NCBI GenBank assembly: GCA_045629005.1
Contig: JAZQQJ010000027.1
Span: 1 to 64,000, forward strand
Reading direction: 5' to 3'
Length of the DNA stretch: 64,000 bases
Origin: RGIG3528 sp045629005
Lineage (GTDB): Bacteria; Bacillota; Clostridia; Lachnospirales; Lachnospiraceae
A model generated the notes under the pieces. That model was not told the DNA's origin. It made no database searches and saw nothing but the letters and a program-made list of their open reading frames with translations. Positions 1 to 7,433 of this stretch are shown here, piece after piece. The translations under genes were made by a program, and so were the position numbers. The number at the start of each line of letters is the position of its first letter. Within the stretch, counting starts at the first letter, position 1.

Positions 1-379
1 CCATGGAAATGCGGGCTTTTGGGAGCGCTTGACTAGCTAAAATTGAAAAAATGAAATTTAGTCCCATGGAAATGCGGGTTTTTAGGAGCATTTGACTAGC
101 TAAAATTGAAAAAATGAAATTTAGTCCCATGGAAATGCGGGTTTTTGAAAGCATTTGACTAGCTAAATTTCAAAAAATGAAATTTAGTCCCATAGCGAGT
201 CTGATTTTTTGAAGCATTTGACTAGCTAAAATCGAAAAAATGAGATTTAGTCCCATAGCGAGTCTGATTTTTTGAAGCTTTTGACTAGCTAAATTTCAAA
301 AAATGAAATTTAGTACCATGTCAAGCCGGATTTCTGGAATTTCTTGACTAGCTAAAATTGAAAAATTGAAATTTAGTCC
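1..379. repeat. Six tandem 63-bp repeats with internal inverted repeat
   Basis: Six head-to-tail units begin at 1, 64, 127, 190, 253 and 316, each exactly 63 bp. About 35 bp of each unit (TTGACTAGCTAAA through ATTTAGTCC) is nearly constant; the remaining ~28 bp falls into three sequence types (units 1-3, 4-5 and 6). In units 3 and 5 the constant part holds perfect arms CTAAATTTCA and TGAAATTTAG around five A residues, and the pairing can extend to GACTA/TAGTC if GCTA is bulged. The array may continue to the left of the window. Function unknown. Confidence 0.9.
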
Positions 380-634
380 ACTTACGCTATGAGCCGACCT
401 CGCGTGCAAAGCCCACTCGGTCACGGCTGTCGATGTATCGTCCATGATATTCCGCCCTTTTACAAAAGCAGGCTTTCGACAAGGTCGTTCATATCATATC
501 GGTCACGGATGTCGCCTTGTAATCCACAGCACCGCAGAATTCTTACGGGAACAAGTTCTCGACGAATTCTTTGGCACTGTGTCTTATACGGCTCGTAGCT
601 AACGTGGATAGTTTGATTTATTTGTGAGGGCAAA
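380..634. other. Non-coding segment after the repeat array
   Basis: This 255-bp stretch separates the 63-bp repeats from the Nudix gene. It carries short open frames on both strands, including a 69-codon frame at 389-598 and another plus-strand frame ending near 602, but none has a convincing ribosome binding site or a recognisable domain. It is visibly more GC-rich than the flanking repeats. It could be a decayed gene or part of the repeat element. No RNA gene was recognised. Confidence 0.4.
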
Positions 635-1099
635 ATGGAAAATAATAAAACAAATTATGGGCAAAGTGTTACAGGTGTTGTAATTAAAGACGGGAAGGTA
701 TTATTAGCCAGACATACTTATGGGGGAGGCAAAGGTATGCTTATTGTACCCGGAGGATATGTTGAATATGATGAATCTCCACAAGCTGCATTAGTTAGAG
801 AGTATATCGAGGAAACCGGGGTAACTGTAGAACCCAAAAGTATTGTTGGTATTAGATTTAATACGCATGATTGGTATGTTGCTTTTAGGGCAGAATATAT
901 TTCCGGAACGCCTCATTCTGATGGAGATGAAAACAGTGAGGTACTTTGGGTGGAAGTGCAGGAAGCTTTACAAAGAGATGACGTGCCGGATTTAACTAAA
1001 AAGCTGATTAAAGCGGCACTTTCAGAAGAGAATGGACTGAACAGATTAGAATATACAAGTACAAAGCACGCCCCATTTTCACTTTATGGATTGGATTAG
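635..1099 (+). CDS. Nudix hydrolase
   Basis: A 154-residue protein with a complete Nudix box at residues 41-63: G41, E47, then R55-E56 and E59-E60 with G62, matching GX5EX7REUXEEXGU. These residues bind the divalent metal that cleaves nucleoside-diphosphate-linked substrates. The substrate cannot be told from the sequence; single-domain proteins of this size include NTP-cleaning and ADP-ribose hydrolases. The start is supported by GAGGG about 8 bases upstream. It is the first of a run of small one-domain enzymes in this strip, all on the same strand. Confidence 0.88.
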   Translation: MENNKTNYGQSVTGVVIKDGKVLLARHTYGGGKGMLIVPGGYVEYDESPQAALVREYIEETGVTVEPKSIVGIRFNTHDWYVAFRAEYISGTPHSDGDENSEVLWVEVQEALQRDDVPDLTKKLIKAALSEENGLNRLEYTSTKHAPFSLYGLD

Positions 1100-1214
1100 T
1101 GCCCGAGCGTGCCTTTATATGACTCTGGAATATATACCTTGGATAGCAGCATGTAGTGATTATCAAATATCGGACAGCGGAATCAAATACCCTACACATT
1201 TTTTAGCAATTTGA

Positions 1215-1349
1215 AATTATCCGGAAGGGGATTTATTCTATTTTGATGGAGAAATCAGCAGTATCAGTTATGACAGATGAAAAATAAGATTTCTTAAGAT
1301 TCAAGGCGAGTCAGTTGATGGCAGAGTACCATTGATTGGCTCGTTTTGA
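1215..1349 (+). pseudogene. Possible decayed coding remnant
   Basis: Between the Nudix and methyltransferase genes one frame reads as plausible protein (NYPEGDLFYFDGEISSISYD) but is broken by an in-frame TGA at 1278-1280 and continues to a TGA at 1347-1349. No start codon or ribosome binding site is visible. The rest of 1100-1414 shows no gene. The call rests only on the protein-like composition of the frame; it may be chance. Confidence 0.25.
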
Positions 1350-1414
1350 ATATACATAACAGATGTAAATGGTCAGGAATTATGTTATACTCAATTATCA
1401 AAAGGAGGGTACAT

Positions 1415-2170
1415 ATGGCCAGGCAAAATATTTACGATAATGAAGTCTTTTATGAAGGATACAAAAAGATTCGAGAGAATAAGAATAATGCCAATAATCT
1501 GTTTGAAATACCGGCCTTATTATCTTTACTCCCGGATTTGAACGGCAAAAGAGTGCTCGATCTTGGGTGCGGATTTGGCGAACATTGCAGAATGTACATC
1601 GAAAAAGGTGCAGATAGCGTAGTAGGTATAGATATTTCCGAAAAGATGCTTGAAGTAGCAAAAAGCGAGAATAGTAATGAGAAAATAACATACCTTAATA
1701 TGGCTATGGAAGATCTTGGAAAGCTTAATATGGAATTTGACGTAGTAATCAGCTCATTAGCATTTCATTATGTGGAAGATTTTTCGGGAGTTGTAGCTCA
1801 AATATATAAGATGCTTTCAGCAGATGGACTTTTCATTTTTTCGCAGGAGAATCCTTTATCTACATGTCATAGTGGTGGTAATAGGTGGACGAAAGACGAG
1901 AACGGTAACAAACTGTATTTAAATCTTTCTAATTATGGAATTGAAGGGGAAAGAGAGTCTGTTTGGTTTGTAGATAATGTGAAGAAATATCATCGAACTT
2001 TTTCTTCAATTGTTAATTCGCTGGTCGAAGCGGGATTTTCAATAGAAAAGATGATTGAACCTTTGCCTACAGAGGAAATATTGGCCGAGCATCCTGACCA
2101 ATCTGATTTGTTCCATAAGCCTGATTTCCTTCTGATTAAAGCCGGAAAGTATATTAAAAAACAGTTTTGA
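1415..2170 (+). CDS. Class I SAM-dependent methyltransferase
   Basis: A 251-residue protein. Motif I of the Rossmann methyltransferase fold, VLDLGCGFGEH, lies at about residues 47-57, followed by the acidic strand-2 loop GIDISEKMLE near 71-80, and a motif resembling post-I/motif II (FDVVISSLAFHYVEDF). This is the architecture of UbiE/SmtA-like small-molecule methyltransferases; the acceptor is unknown. The frame is open further upstream to 1346, but ATG at 1415 is preceded by AAAGGAGGG at 1401-1409, so it is the start. It lies in the accessory strip with Nudix and GNAT genes. Confidence 0.85.
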   Translation: MARQNIYDNEVFYEGYKKIRENKNNANNLFEIPALLSLLPDLNGKRVLDLGCGFGEHCRMYIEKGADSVVGIDISEKMLEVAKSENSNEKITYLNMAMEDLGKLNMEFDVVISSLAFHYVEDFSGVVAQIYKMLSADGLFIFSQENPLSTCHSGGNRWTKDENGNKLYLNLSNYGIEGERESVWFVDNVKKYHRTFSSIVNSLVEAGFSIEKMIEPLPTEEILAEHPDQSDLFHKPDFLLIKAGKYIKKQF

Positions 2171-2198
2171 TTACTTTTAAATGCGAGGACAGAAACAA

Positions 2199-2708
2199 AT
2201 GAGATTAAGACCGTACAAAAGTTGTGATGCAAAGGTCATAGAACAGTGGATTAAAGATAAAGATGTATTTCTCAAATGGGGTGGACAACGTTTTGGAGAT
2301 TTCCCCATTAATGCGAGTACAATCGACGATAAATATTGTCGGAATAATGGTGATTGCAAAGAGGAAGATAATTTTTATCCCTGGACGGCAATTGATGAGG
2401 ATAATAATGTAATCGGACATTTCATAATGCGATATACAGGCGGAGATAACAGACTGCTGCGTTTTGGATGGGTTATTGTTGATGACTCATTGAGAGGAAA
2501 AGGATATGGCAAACAAATGCTGGAACTTGGCTTAAAATATGCGTTTGAGATTCTCGGCGTCGATAAGGTGACTTTAGGTGTGTATGAAAATAACGACGCG
2601 GCGCATTGGTGTTATAAAAAGGTTGGGTTTACAGATACGAAAACAGTAGAAAAAGAGCCGTGGAATGTTGTCGAAATGGAAATTCTGAAAAAGGATTTCA
2701 ACCAGTAA
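2199..2708 (+). CDS. GNAT family N-acetyltransferase
   Basis: A 169-residue GNAT-fold protein. The acetyl-CoA pyrophosphate-binding motif A is RGKGYG at about residues 99-104 after the beta-4 strand, and the C-terminal part has the usual YENNDAAHWCYKKVGF segment (motif B). This resembles RimJ/RimL-type acetyltransferases acting on amino groups of proteins or small molecules; the substrate is unknown. The ATG at 2199 is chosen over the in-frame ATG at 2181 because GAGGA at 2185-2189 is correctly spaced for it. Confidence 0.85.
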   Translation: MRLRPYKSCDAKVIEQWIKDKDVFLKWGGQRFGDFPINASTIDDKYCRNNGDCKEEDNFYPWTAIDEDNNVIGHFIMRYTGGDNRLLRFGWVIVDDSLRGKGYGKQMLELGLKYAFEILGVDKVTLGVYENNDAAHWCYKKVGFTDTKTVEKEPWNVVEMEILKKDFNQ

Positions 2709-2736
2709 GAACGCCGGTGCAACGAGGATATACTGT

Positions 2737-3234
2737 ATGATTGAATTACAAGGCACATTAATTGAAAGGCTTGAGCAGGCCATTAATCTGGTATGTTCGG
2801 AAGTGACAAATGAAGAAGCAGAACATTTCCTGAGGATTTACGAAAAAGCCGGAATAACGCCGTCATTATCAGCTGTGGAATTTTTTAAAAAATATGGTGG
2901 CGCTTATCGGGATAATTATATTGTGCTGCCTGATTCTAAGCATAATAAAGATATTTTTTTCAAATGCTATGGAAAGTATGAAGACGGCGACTTAGAATAT
3001 GCAGCACAGTATATGGATGTGGTAAAAGAGGTGGCAAAACAGGATGTCTGCCCTGTTGCATTAATAGGCTATCAGTCTCCTGCGGATGTTTTTATTGACG
3101 AGGCCGGACTGTTATATTGCATGTATGAGTTTAAAGAAGAAATAGATGTTTTCAGGTCTCCGGCGGAAATTTTGGAATTATATCTTAAAAACGATGTTCC
3201 TATAGGAGTGGACAAGAAGAGAAGGAGTATATAA
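2737..3234 (+). CDS. SUKH-3-like (SMI1/KNR4 superfamily) protein
   Basis: A 165-residue protein with the shape of SUKH-3 domain proteins: an early KAGITPS motif, a following FFKKYGG helix that matches the conserved FGG signature, a central variable part, and a C-terminal segment with PVALIGYQSPADVFIDEAG, matching the conserved glycine and iDe/G motif. SUKH proteins are often immunity proteins against polymorphic toxins, but many occur alone with unknown roles. No toxin gene is adjacent, so an orphan immunity gene is an inference. GAGGA precedes the ATG. It is followed 3 bp later by the next GNAT gene. Confidence 0.65.
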   Translation: MIELQGTLIERLEQAINLVCSEVTNEEAEHFLRIYEKAGITPSLSAVEFFKKYGGAYRDNYIVLPDSKHNKDIFFKCYGKYEDGDLEYAAQYMDVVKEVAKQDVCPVALIGYQSPADVFIDEAGLLYCMYEFKEEIDVFRSPAEILELYLKNDVPIGVDKKRRSI

Positions 3235-3237
3235 ACA

Positions 3238-3765
3238 GTGCATATTTTTTATGACGATAGCATAATACGAATCAGAAGTATGGTACCGGAAGATGCAAAG
3301 ACGCTTTACGATACTTACTTTTCTTATGGATGGCATCCGAATATTGAAACCTATGAGCAGTATTACAGGGACCAGCAGGAAGGAACAAGAATTGTGTTTA
3401 TTGCTGAACTGAATGGATGCGTAAAAGGGCAATGCACACTTGACCTTCATCCTTCAGAAGGACCATGGGGAGGACAAGAATTTCCGGAGATTGTAGATTT
3501 GACAGTCTTTTTTGATGCCCATGGGCGAGGAATTGGAAGCAGGCTTTTGGATGCTGCTGAAAGCGAAGCTGCCAAGATTGCGGACATGGTATACTTGGCT
3601 GTAGGCGTTCATTCCGGATATGGACCCGCACAGAGAATTTATGTGAAGCGAGGATATATTCCTGACGGAACCGGTGCCTGGTATAATGGCAAGGTACTTG
3701 ATCAATACGCACCTTGTATGAATGATGATAGTCTTGTTCTATATTTATCAAAGAAATTTGAATAG
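3238..3765 (+). CDS. GNAT family N-acetyltransferase (GTG start)
   Basis: A 175-residue GNAT protein beginning with GTG at 3238; AAGGAG lies about 13 bases upstream. Motif A is present as GRGIG at about residues 96-100 following the beta-4 strand IVDLTVFFD, and the downstream RIYVKRGYIPDG is the typical motif B tyrosine/glycine segment. The gene begins 3 bp after the SUKH-like gene, so translational coupling is likely. Substrate unknown. Confidence 0.83.
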   Translation: MHIFYDDSIIRIRSMVPEDAKTLYDTYFSYGWHPNIETYEQYYRDQQEGTRIVFIAELNGCVKGQCTLDLHPSEGPWGGQEFPEIVDLTVFFDAHGRGIGSRLLDAAESEAAKIADMVYLAVGVHSGYGPAQRIYVKRGYIPDGTGAWYNGKVLDQYAPCMNDDSLVLYLSKKFE

Positions 3766-3780
3766 AATGGGAGAACGCTT

Positions 3781-4218
3781 ATGGTTAGAGAAATAAAAGA
3801 GACGGAATTAAGGGATTTATTGGAATTGTATTTGAACCTTCATGAAGAGTCGGTTCCTGAAATGACGGAATATTTAAAGAAGACATGGGAACTTATCATA
3901 AAGGATGATAATCATCACATTATTGTTAATGAGGTGGATGGTAAAATCGTATCCTCTTGTGTTTGTGTTATCATTCCTAATCTTACGCGGGGGATAAGGC
4001 CTTACGCATTTGTAGAAAATGTTGTGACACATTTGGATTACAGAGGCAAGGGATATGCGACTGAATGCCTGAATTATGCAAAGAAAACAGCAGAACAAAA
4101 TAATTGCTATAAAATGATGCTGCTTACAGGTTCTAAGAAAGAAACAACATTAAAGTTTTACGAAAATGCCGGATATAACAGTTCTGACAAAACGGCTTTT
4201 ATTCAGTGGCTTGATTAA
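3781..4218 (+). CDS. GNAT family N-acetyltransferase
   Basis: A 145-residue single-domain GNAT protein. The CoA-binding motif A reads YRGKGYATECL at about residues 87-97, preceded by beta-4 VENVVTH, and the C-terminal KFYENAGY is motif B. Its length is the minimal GNAT fold. It starts 15 bp after the previous GNAT gene behind GGGAG. Three different GNATs in this short strip differ clearly from each other, so they are not a recent duplication. Confidence 0.85.
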   Translation: MVREIKETELRDLLELYLNLHEESVPEMTEYLKKTWELIIKDDNHHIIVNEVDGKIVSSCVCVIIPNLTRGIRPYAFVENVVTHLDYRGKGYATECLNYAKKTAEQNNCYKMMLLTGSKKETTLKFYENAGYNSSDKTAFIQWLD

Positions 4219-4247
4219 GAAAATATGCATTTTACAGAGGGGTTGAA

Positions 4248-5093
4248 ATGAATAAGATACAATTAATTGCCAATATTGATACGAATTATGTGTTTCATAT
4301 GCTTTCGGTCGCAAAATGCGGGTACGATAATGAATACGGTGAAAAGTACAGGAATTTATATCCGCAAGAAGATTTGGCAGTGCTAAAAAAATATGAGAAT
4401 ATGATTACTGTACGGGGTGGGGAACATTGCGGTGAATTATATCCCCTTCTTGTTACGGAGCCGGCCTGCGCAAAGACAGATGTTAAAACATATTATTCAG
4501 GTCTTCTTGGCATGATTGAAAACAATGAAGTCCCTGAAGAATTTACAAAGTATATTGAACCTGTTCGTGACATCTCAAAAGTGATGATCAGGCATTATGA
4601 TTCTTTCTGTAGCGGGATTTGGGGAAAGGAAGAACAGAAAATAAGGTCATATATTCCGGAAGTCATGGAAAAGTTTGAAACAACCGGGTTTACCGATATG
4701 GCGGAAGAACTGGTGGGAGTTGAACTCCCGGGCAAATATTTTATCGCTACTATGGTGTCTTCAGTGAAAGATGGCGCTGAGGCGATAGACATTTCAAAGG
4801 AACAGGATGTATTCGGAATTGACAGGAGTCCGGAACATGCGTTTTTCTTTATCGGACATGAATTTATCATATACCTTCTTTTTGAAGCATTAAAAAATGA
4901 AGATGCCTTCAAATCGGTTGATACGTGGAAAATGACAGAGGGGCTTTCGGAGTTTCTGCTCAGGCAAATTGTCGGACAGGGTTTACCTTGGGAAAGTTGC
5001 CGTGATTATATTGATTTATATGAAAAATGGTGGAATGAAGGCTGCAGATCTGTTATCAAATTGTACAGAAGAGCGATAATGGAGGGGAAATAG
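4248..5093 (+). CDS. Unknown protein with degenerate zincin-like motif
   Basis: A 281-residue soluble protein that I do not recognise. The C-terminal half contains FIGHEFIIYL (His204, Glu205) and, 26 residues later, EGLSEFL (Glu231). This layout recalls gluzincin peptidases, which have HExxH followed by a glutamate in an EGLAEY-like helix. The second zinc histidine is replaced (HEFII), so catalysis by the standard mechanism is doubtful. There is no signal peptide. AGAGGGG precedes the ATG. It is the last gene of the accessory strip. The fold assignment is inference. Confidence 0.55.
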   Translation: MNKIQLIANIDTNYVFHMLSVAKCGYDNEYGEKYRNLYPQEDLAVLKKYENMITVRGGEHCGELYPLLVTEPACAKTDVKTYYSGLLGMIENNEVPEEFTKYIEPVRDISKVMIRHYDSFCSGIWGKEEQKIRSYIPEVMEKFETTGFTDMAEELVGVELPGKYFIATMVSSVKDGAEAIDISKEQDVFGIDRSPEHAFFFIGHEFIIYLLFEALKNEDAFKSVDTWKMTEGLSEFLLRQIVGQGLPWESCRDYIDLYEKWWNEGCRSVIKLYRRAIMEGK

Positions 5094-5098
5094 GGTCA

Positions 5099-5127
5099 TT
5101 TACATATTGGTTAATATATGGTAGAAT
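5099..5127 (+). promoter_or_regulatory. Sigma-A promoter for the repeat-linker lipoprotein
   Basis: TTTACA at 5099-5104 and TAGAAT at 5122-5127 are separated by 17 bp, upstream of the lipoprotein start at 5173. Confidence 0.6.
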
Positions 5128-5172
5128 CCTACTATTATTTGATTTGATTATCATAAATGAGGGGGATTTTTT

Positions 5173-6573
5173 ATGATTAAAATTTTCAAAAAGCGTGGGA
5201 AACGCTTCGTAGGCTTAATTGCTGCCCTTGTTATTGTTTCTATGGTTATGCCTGTATTTGCCGGATGTACAAAGCCTTCAAATTCTCCTGTTGCTCAAGA
5301 GCAGGTAGGGGATACAACGGATGTAACTGCAGTAGACACGCCTGTGCCTACGGTGACGAATACACCGACACCTGTGCCTACAGCGACGAATACACCGACA
5401 CCTGTACCTACAGCGACGAATACACCGACACCTGTACCTACAGCGACAAATACACCTACGCCTGCTGTAACACCGGAATATGATGTTGTGGTTGTTGATG
5501 CCAATACATTTGAAGTATATACAGAGTATGGCTTGGAAAAAGCATTATACTATGGAAGACTGATTTCGGAAGACGTAACTATTATTCTTCGTCAAAGCAT
5601 AAAAACATCAACGTATTATTCGTTATCTGTTTCTTCCAATATTAATCTTGTTGTTCCTGATGATGTGATTTTGACAATAGATGCAGGTTTTTTATACTTG
5701 GACGGAACATTGACATCATCTGTCAATAACATTGTTGCTGATTATTATGCAAGAATAGTGATGTACCCGAATCGAGGTGTTTGGAATCGAGGAGAGCAGC
5801 AGTATTCTACTGTTTCCGAATGCAACGCTACATATACTTTTGATGTGGATAAATACGGCAGGATTAGCGCATATAATTTTGAAGAAGTTGATCTTATAAT
5901 TTCAGCTCCCGTGAATCTTTCTCCTGACGAATTTGATATATGGATTAAATCTCTTATTAGAACTAATGTTATTGTGAATGGCAAATATTATGTCTGGGAT
6001 GGATATAATCAGACACATGAAGCAGAAGCGGCTTCTCAGGAGCAGGCACCATGGAAAATATCATCAAGCTGTGAAGTTGACAACGCAGATGATCTTTTAA
6101 TGGCCATGAGCTATTATTCAAAGGATAATCCGGGTCAGATAACTCTGGTTGAGAGTGCTGTTTTTGAAGGGGTACCCGGTGTTGCGCAGACAATTTCACC
6201 CGGATGCACGCTGATAATTAATCCGGGAGTGACATTAACTCTTGACGATTGCTGTATTGATATTTACGGCACATTGATTTCGGCAGAAGACGGTCTCAAT
6301 ATTAATGAAGGATGGATGTGGCTTGACGCTGGCGGAAAATGGCAGCTCGGAAATGCTGTTATAGCGACTGACACTGATGACGGGCGTTATGCCGCATCTC
6401 CACAGAGGTACGGATGTGCCTTCCGCATAGATGGTTTTACACCTTGGATTATTTTTTCATGTGGTTACTACAGTAACCTTCGCATTTCTGACCCTTTAAA
6501 TGAACTTAAATACACAGTTTCTTCATGCTATGAAGGCGCAGCGGTTTACTTTAATGACGAAAGGATATATTAA
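5173..6573 (+). CDS. Secreted lipoprotein with TP-rich linker and duplicated beta-rich domain
   Basis: A 466-residue protein. A basic N-terminus and hydrophobic stretch end at FAGC, giving a lipid-modified Cys32. Residues ~57-96 are four near-identical ten-residue repeats of the PVPTATNTPT type, encoded by four 30-bp DNA repeats at 5341-5460. The rest (~100-466) is rich in beta strands and asparagine. Two stretches resemble each other: INLVVPDDVILTIDAGFLYL then DGTLTS, and TLIINPGVTLTLDDCCIDIY then GTLIS. This suggests a duplicated right-handed beta-helix-like unit. It is likely a surface-anchored protein held off the membrane by the linker; the function is unknown. GAGGGGG precedes the ATG. 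Confidence 0.75.
   Translation: MIKIFKKRGKRFVGLIAALVIVSMVMPVFAGCTKPSNSPVAQEQVGDTTDVTAVDTPVPTVTNTPTPVPTATNTPTPVPTATNTPTPVPTATNTPTPAVTPEYDVVVVDANTFEVYTEYGLEKALYYGRLISEDVTIILRQSIKTSTYYSLSVSSNINLVVPDDVILTIDAGFLYLDGTLTSSVNNIVADYYARIVMYPNRGVWNRGEQQYSTVSECNATYTFDVDKYGRISAYNFEEVDLIISAPVNLSPDEFDIWIKSLIRTNVIVNGKYYVWDGYNQTHEAEAASQEQAPWKISSSCEVDNADDLLMAMSYYSKDNPGQITLVESAVFEGVPGVAQTISPGCTLIINPGVTLTLDDCCIDIYGTLISAEDGLNINEGWMWLDAGGKWQLGNAVIATDTDDGRYAASPQRYGCAFRIDGFTPWIIFSCGYYSNLRISDPLNELKYTVSSCYEGAAVYFNDERIY
5341..5460 (+). repeat. Four 30-bp in-frame repeats encoding the TP-rich linker
   Basis: Units start at 5341, 5371, 5401 and 5431 and differ by only a few bases. They lie inside the lipoprotein gene and keep its frame, so the copy number could change by slippage without breaking the protein. 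Confidence 0.9.
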
Positions 6574-6603
6574 TACCAGCTTAAGCAAATAATTACAGAA
6601 AAT

Positions 6604-6640
6604 GCAACCATGGGGACTATCCTCATGGTTGCTTATTTTA
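6604..6640 (+). terminator. Rho-independent terminator
   Basis: Arms GCAACCATG and CATGGTTGC (with GG/CC continuing after one mismatch) at 6604-6632 are followed by TTATTTTATT, just after the lipoprotein gene. Confidence 0.8.
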
Positions 6641-6714
6641 TTAGAAAAAGCTATCATAGATTTATTAGTCCTTGAATATTATATGAATAAGAGATATTGG
6701 CAAAGGAAAAAGCT

Positions 6715-7419
6715 ATGGGCAGTTTCATTAAATTTGAAAACGTCTGCAAGACGTACACAATGGGTGAAGTTAAAATAGATGCATTGAAGGATGCTTCTTT
6801 TTCAGTGGAAAAGGGCGAAATCTGTATTATTGTAGGCCCTTCCGGAGCAGGCAAAACAACACTTCTGAATATACTTGGCGGTATGGACAATCTTTCCTCC
6901 GGAAAGGTTTTTCTGGAGGATGAGGAAATATCTGCTTATTCAAAAAAGAAGCTGACAGATTACAGAAGATATGCGGTTGGCTTTGTTTTCCAGTTCTATA
7001 ACCTGATTCCGAATCTTACTGCACTGGAAAATGTTGAGCTTGCATCACAGATATGTAAAAACCCGATGGATCCCAAACAGGTTATTGAATGGGTGGGATT
7101 AAGTGAAAGAGACAAGAACTTTCCTGCACAGCTTTCAGGTGGCGAGCAGCAACGTGTTGCAATAGCAAGAGCGCTTGCGAAAAATCCCAAGCTTCTTTTA
7201 TGCGATGAGCCTACCGGAGCCCTTGATTATGTTACAGGCAAGCAGATACTGAAGCTTCTTCAGGATACTGCAAGAAAAACCGGAATGACGGTTATTATCA
7301 TTACACATAACAGTGCGTTGACTGCTATGGCGGACAGAGTTGTAAGAGTTAAAAACGGAACTGTTGTCGAAGAGACAACAAATGCATCACCCACACCCGT
7401 AGAGAATATTTCCTGGTAA
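6715..7419 (+). CDS. ABC transporter ATP-binding protein (MacB/LolD type)
   Basis: A 234-residue ATPase of the FtsE/LolD/MacB group. Walker A is GPSGAGKTT (residues ~41-49), the signature is LSGGEQQR, Walker B is LLLCDEPTGALD and the switch histidine lies in IIITHNS. It pairs with the large FtsX-fold permease that starts 14 bp downstream, forming a type VII ABC system that acts on envelope substrates by mechanotransmission. The ATG at 6715 behind AAAGGA is preferred to an upstream in-frame TTG at 6697. Confidence 0.92.
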   Translation: MGSFIKFENVCKTYTMGEVKIDALKDASFSVEKGEICIIVGPSGAGKTTLLNILGGMDNLSSGKVFLEDEEISAYSKKKLTDYRRYAVGFVFQFYNLIPNLTALENVELASQICKNPMDPKQVIEWVGLSERDKNFPAQLSGGEQQRVAIARALAKNPKLLLCDEPTGALDYVTGKQILKLLQDTARKTGMTVIIITHNSALTAMADRVVRVKNGTVVEETTNASPTPVENISW

Positions 7420-7433
7420 TAAGAGGTTAGAAT

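Noticed and set aside
1..379. CRISPR array
   Set aside because: The ~35-bp constant and ~28-bp variable parts mimic repeats and spacers, but the variable parts are near copies of each other in blocks and no cas gene is present.
389..598. 69-codon plus-strand frame as a gene
   Set aside because: No ribosome binding site, no domain, and composition unlike the neighbouring genes.
635..5093. Integron gene cassettes
   Set aside because: The small one-gene units look like cassettes, but no attC-like palindromes lie between them and no integrase is seen.
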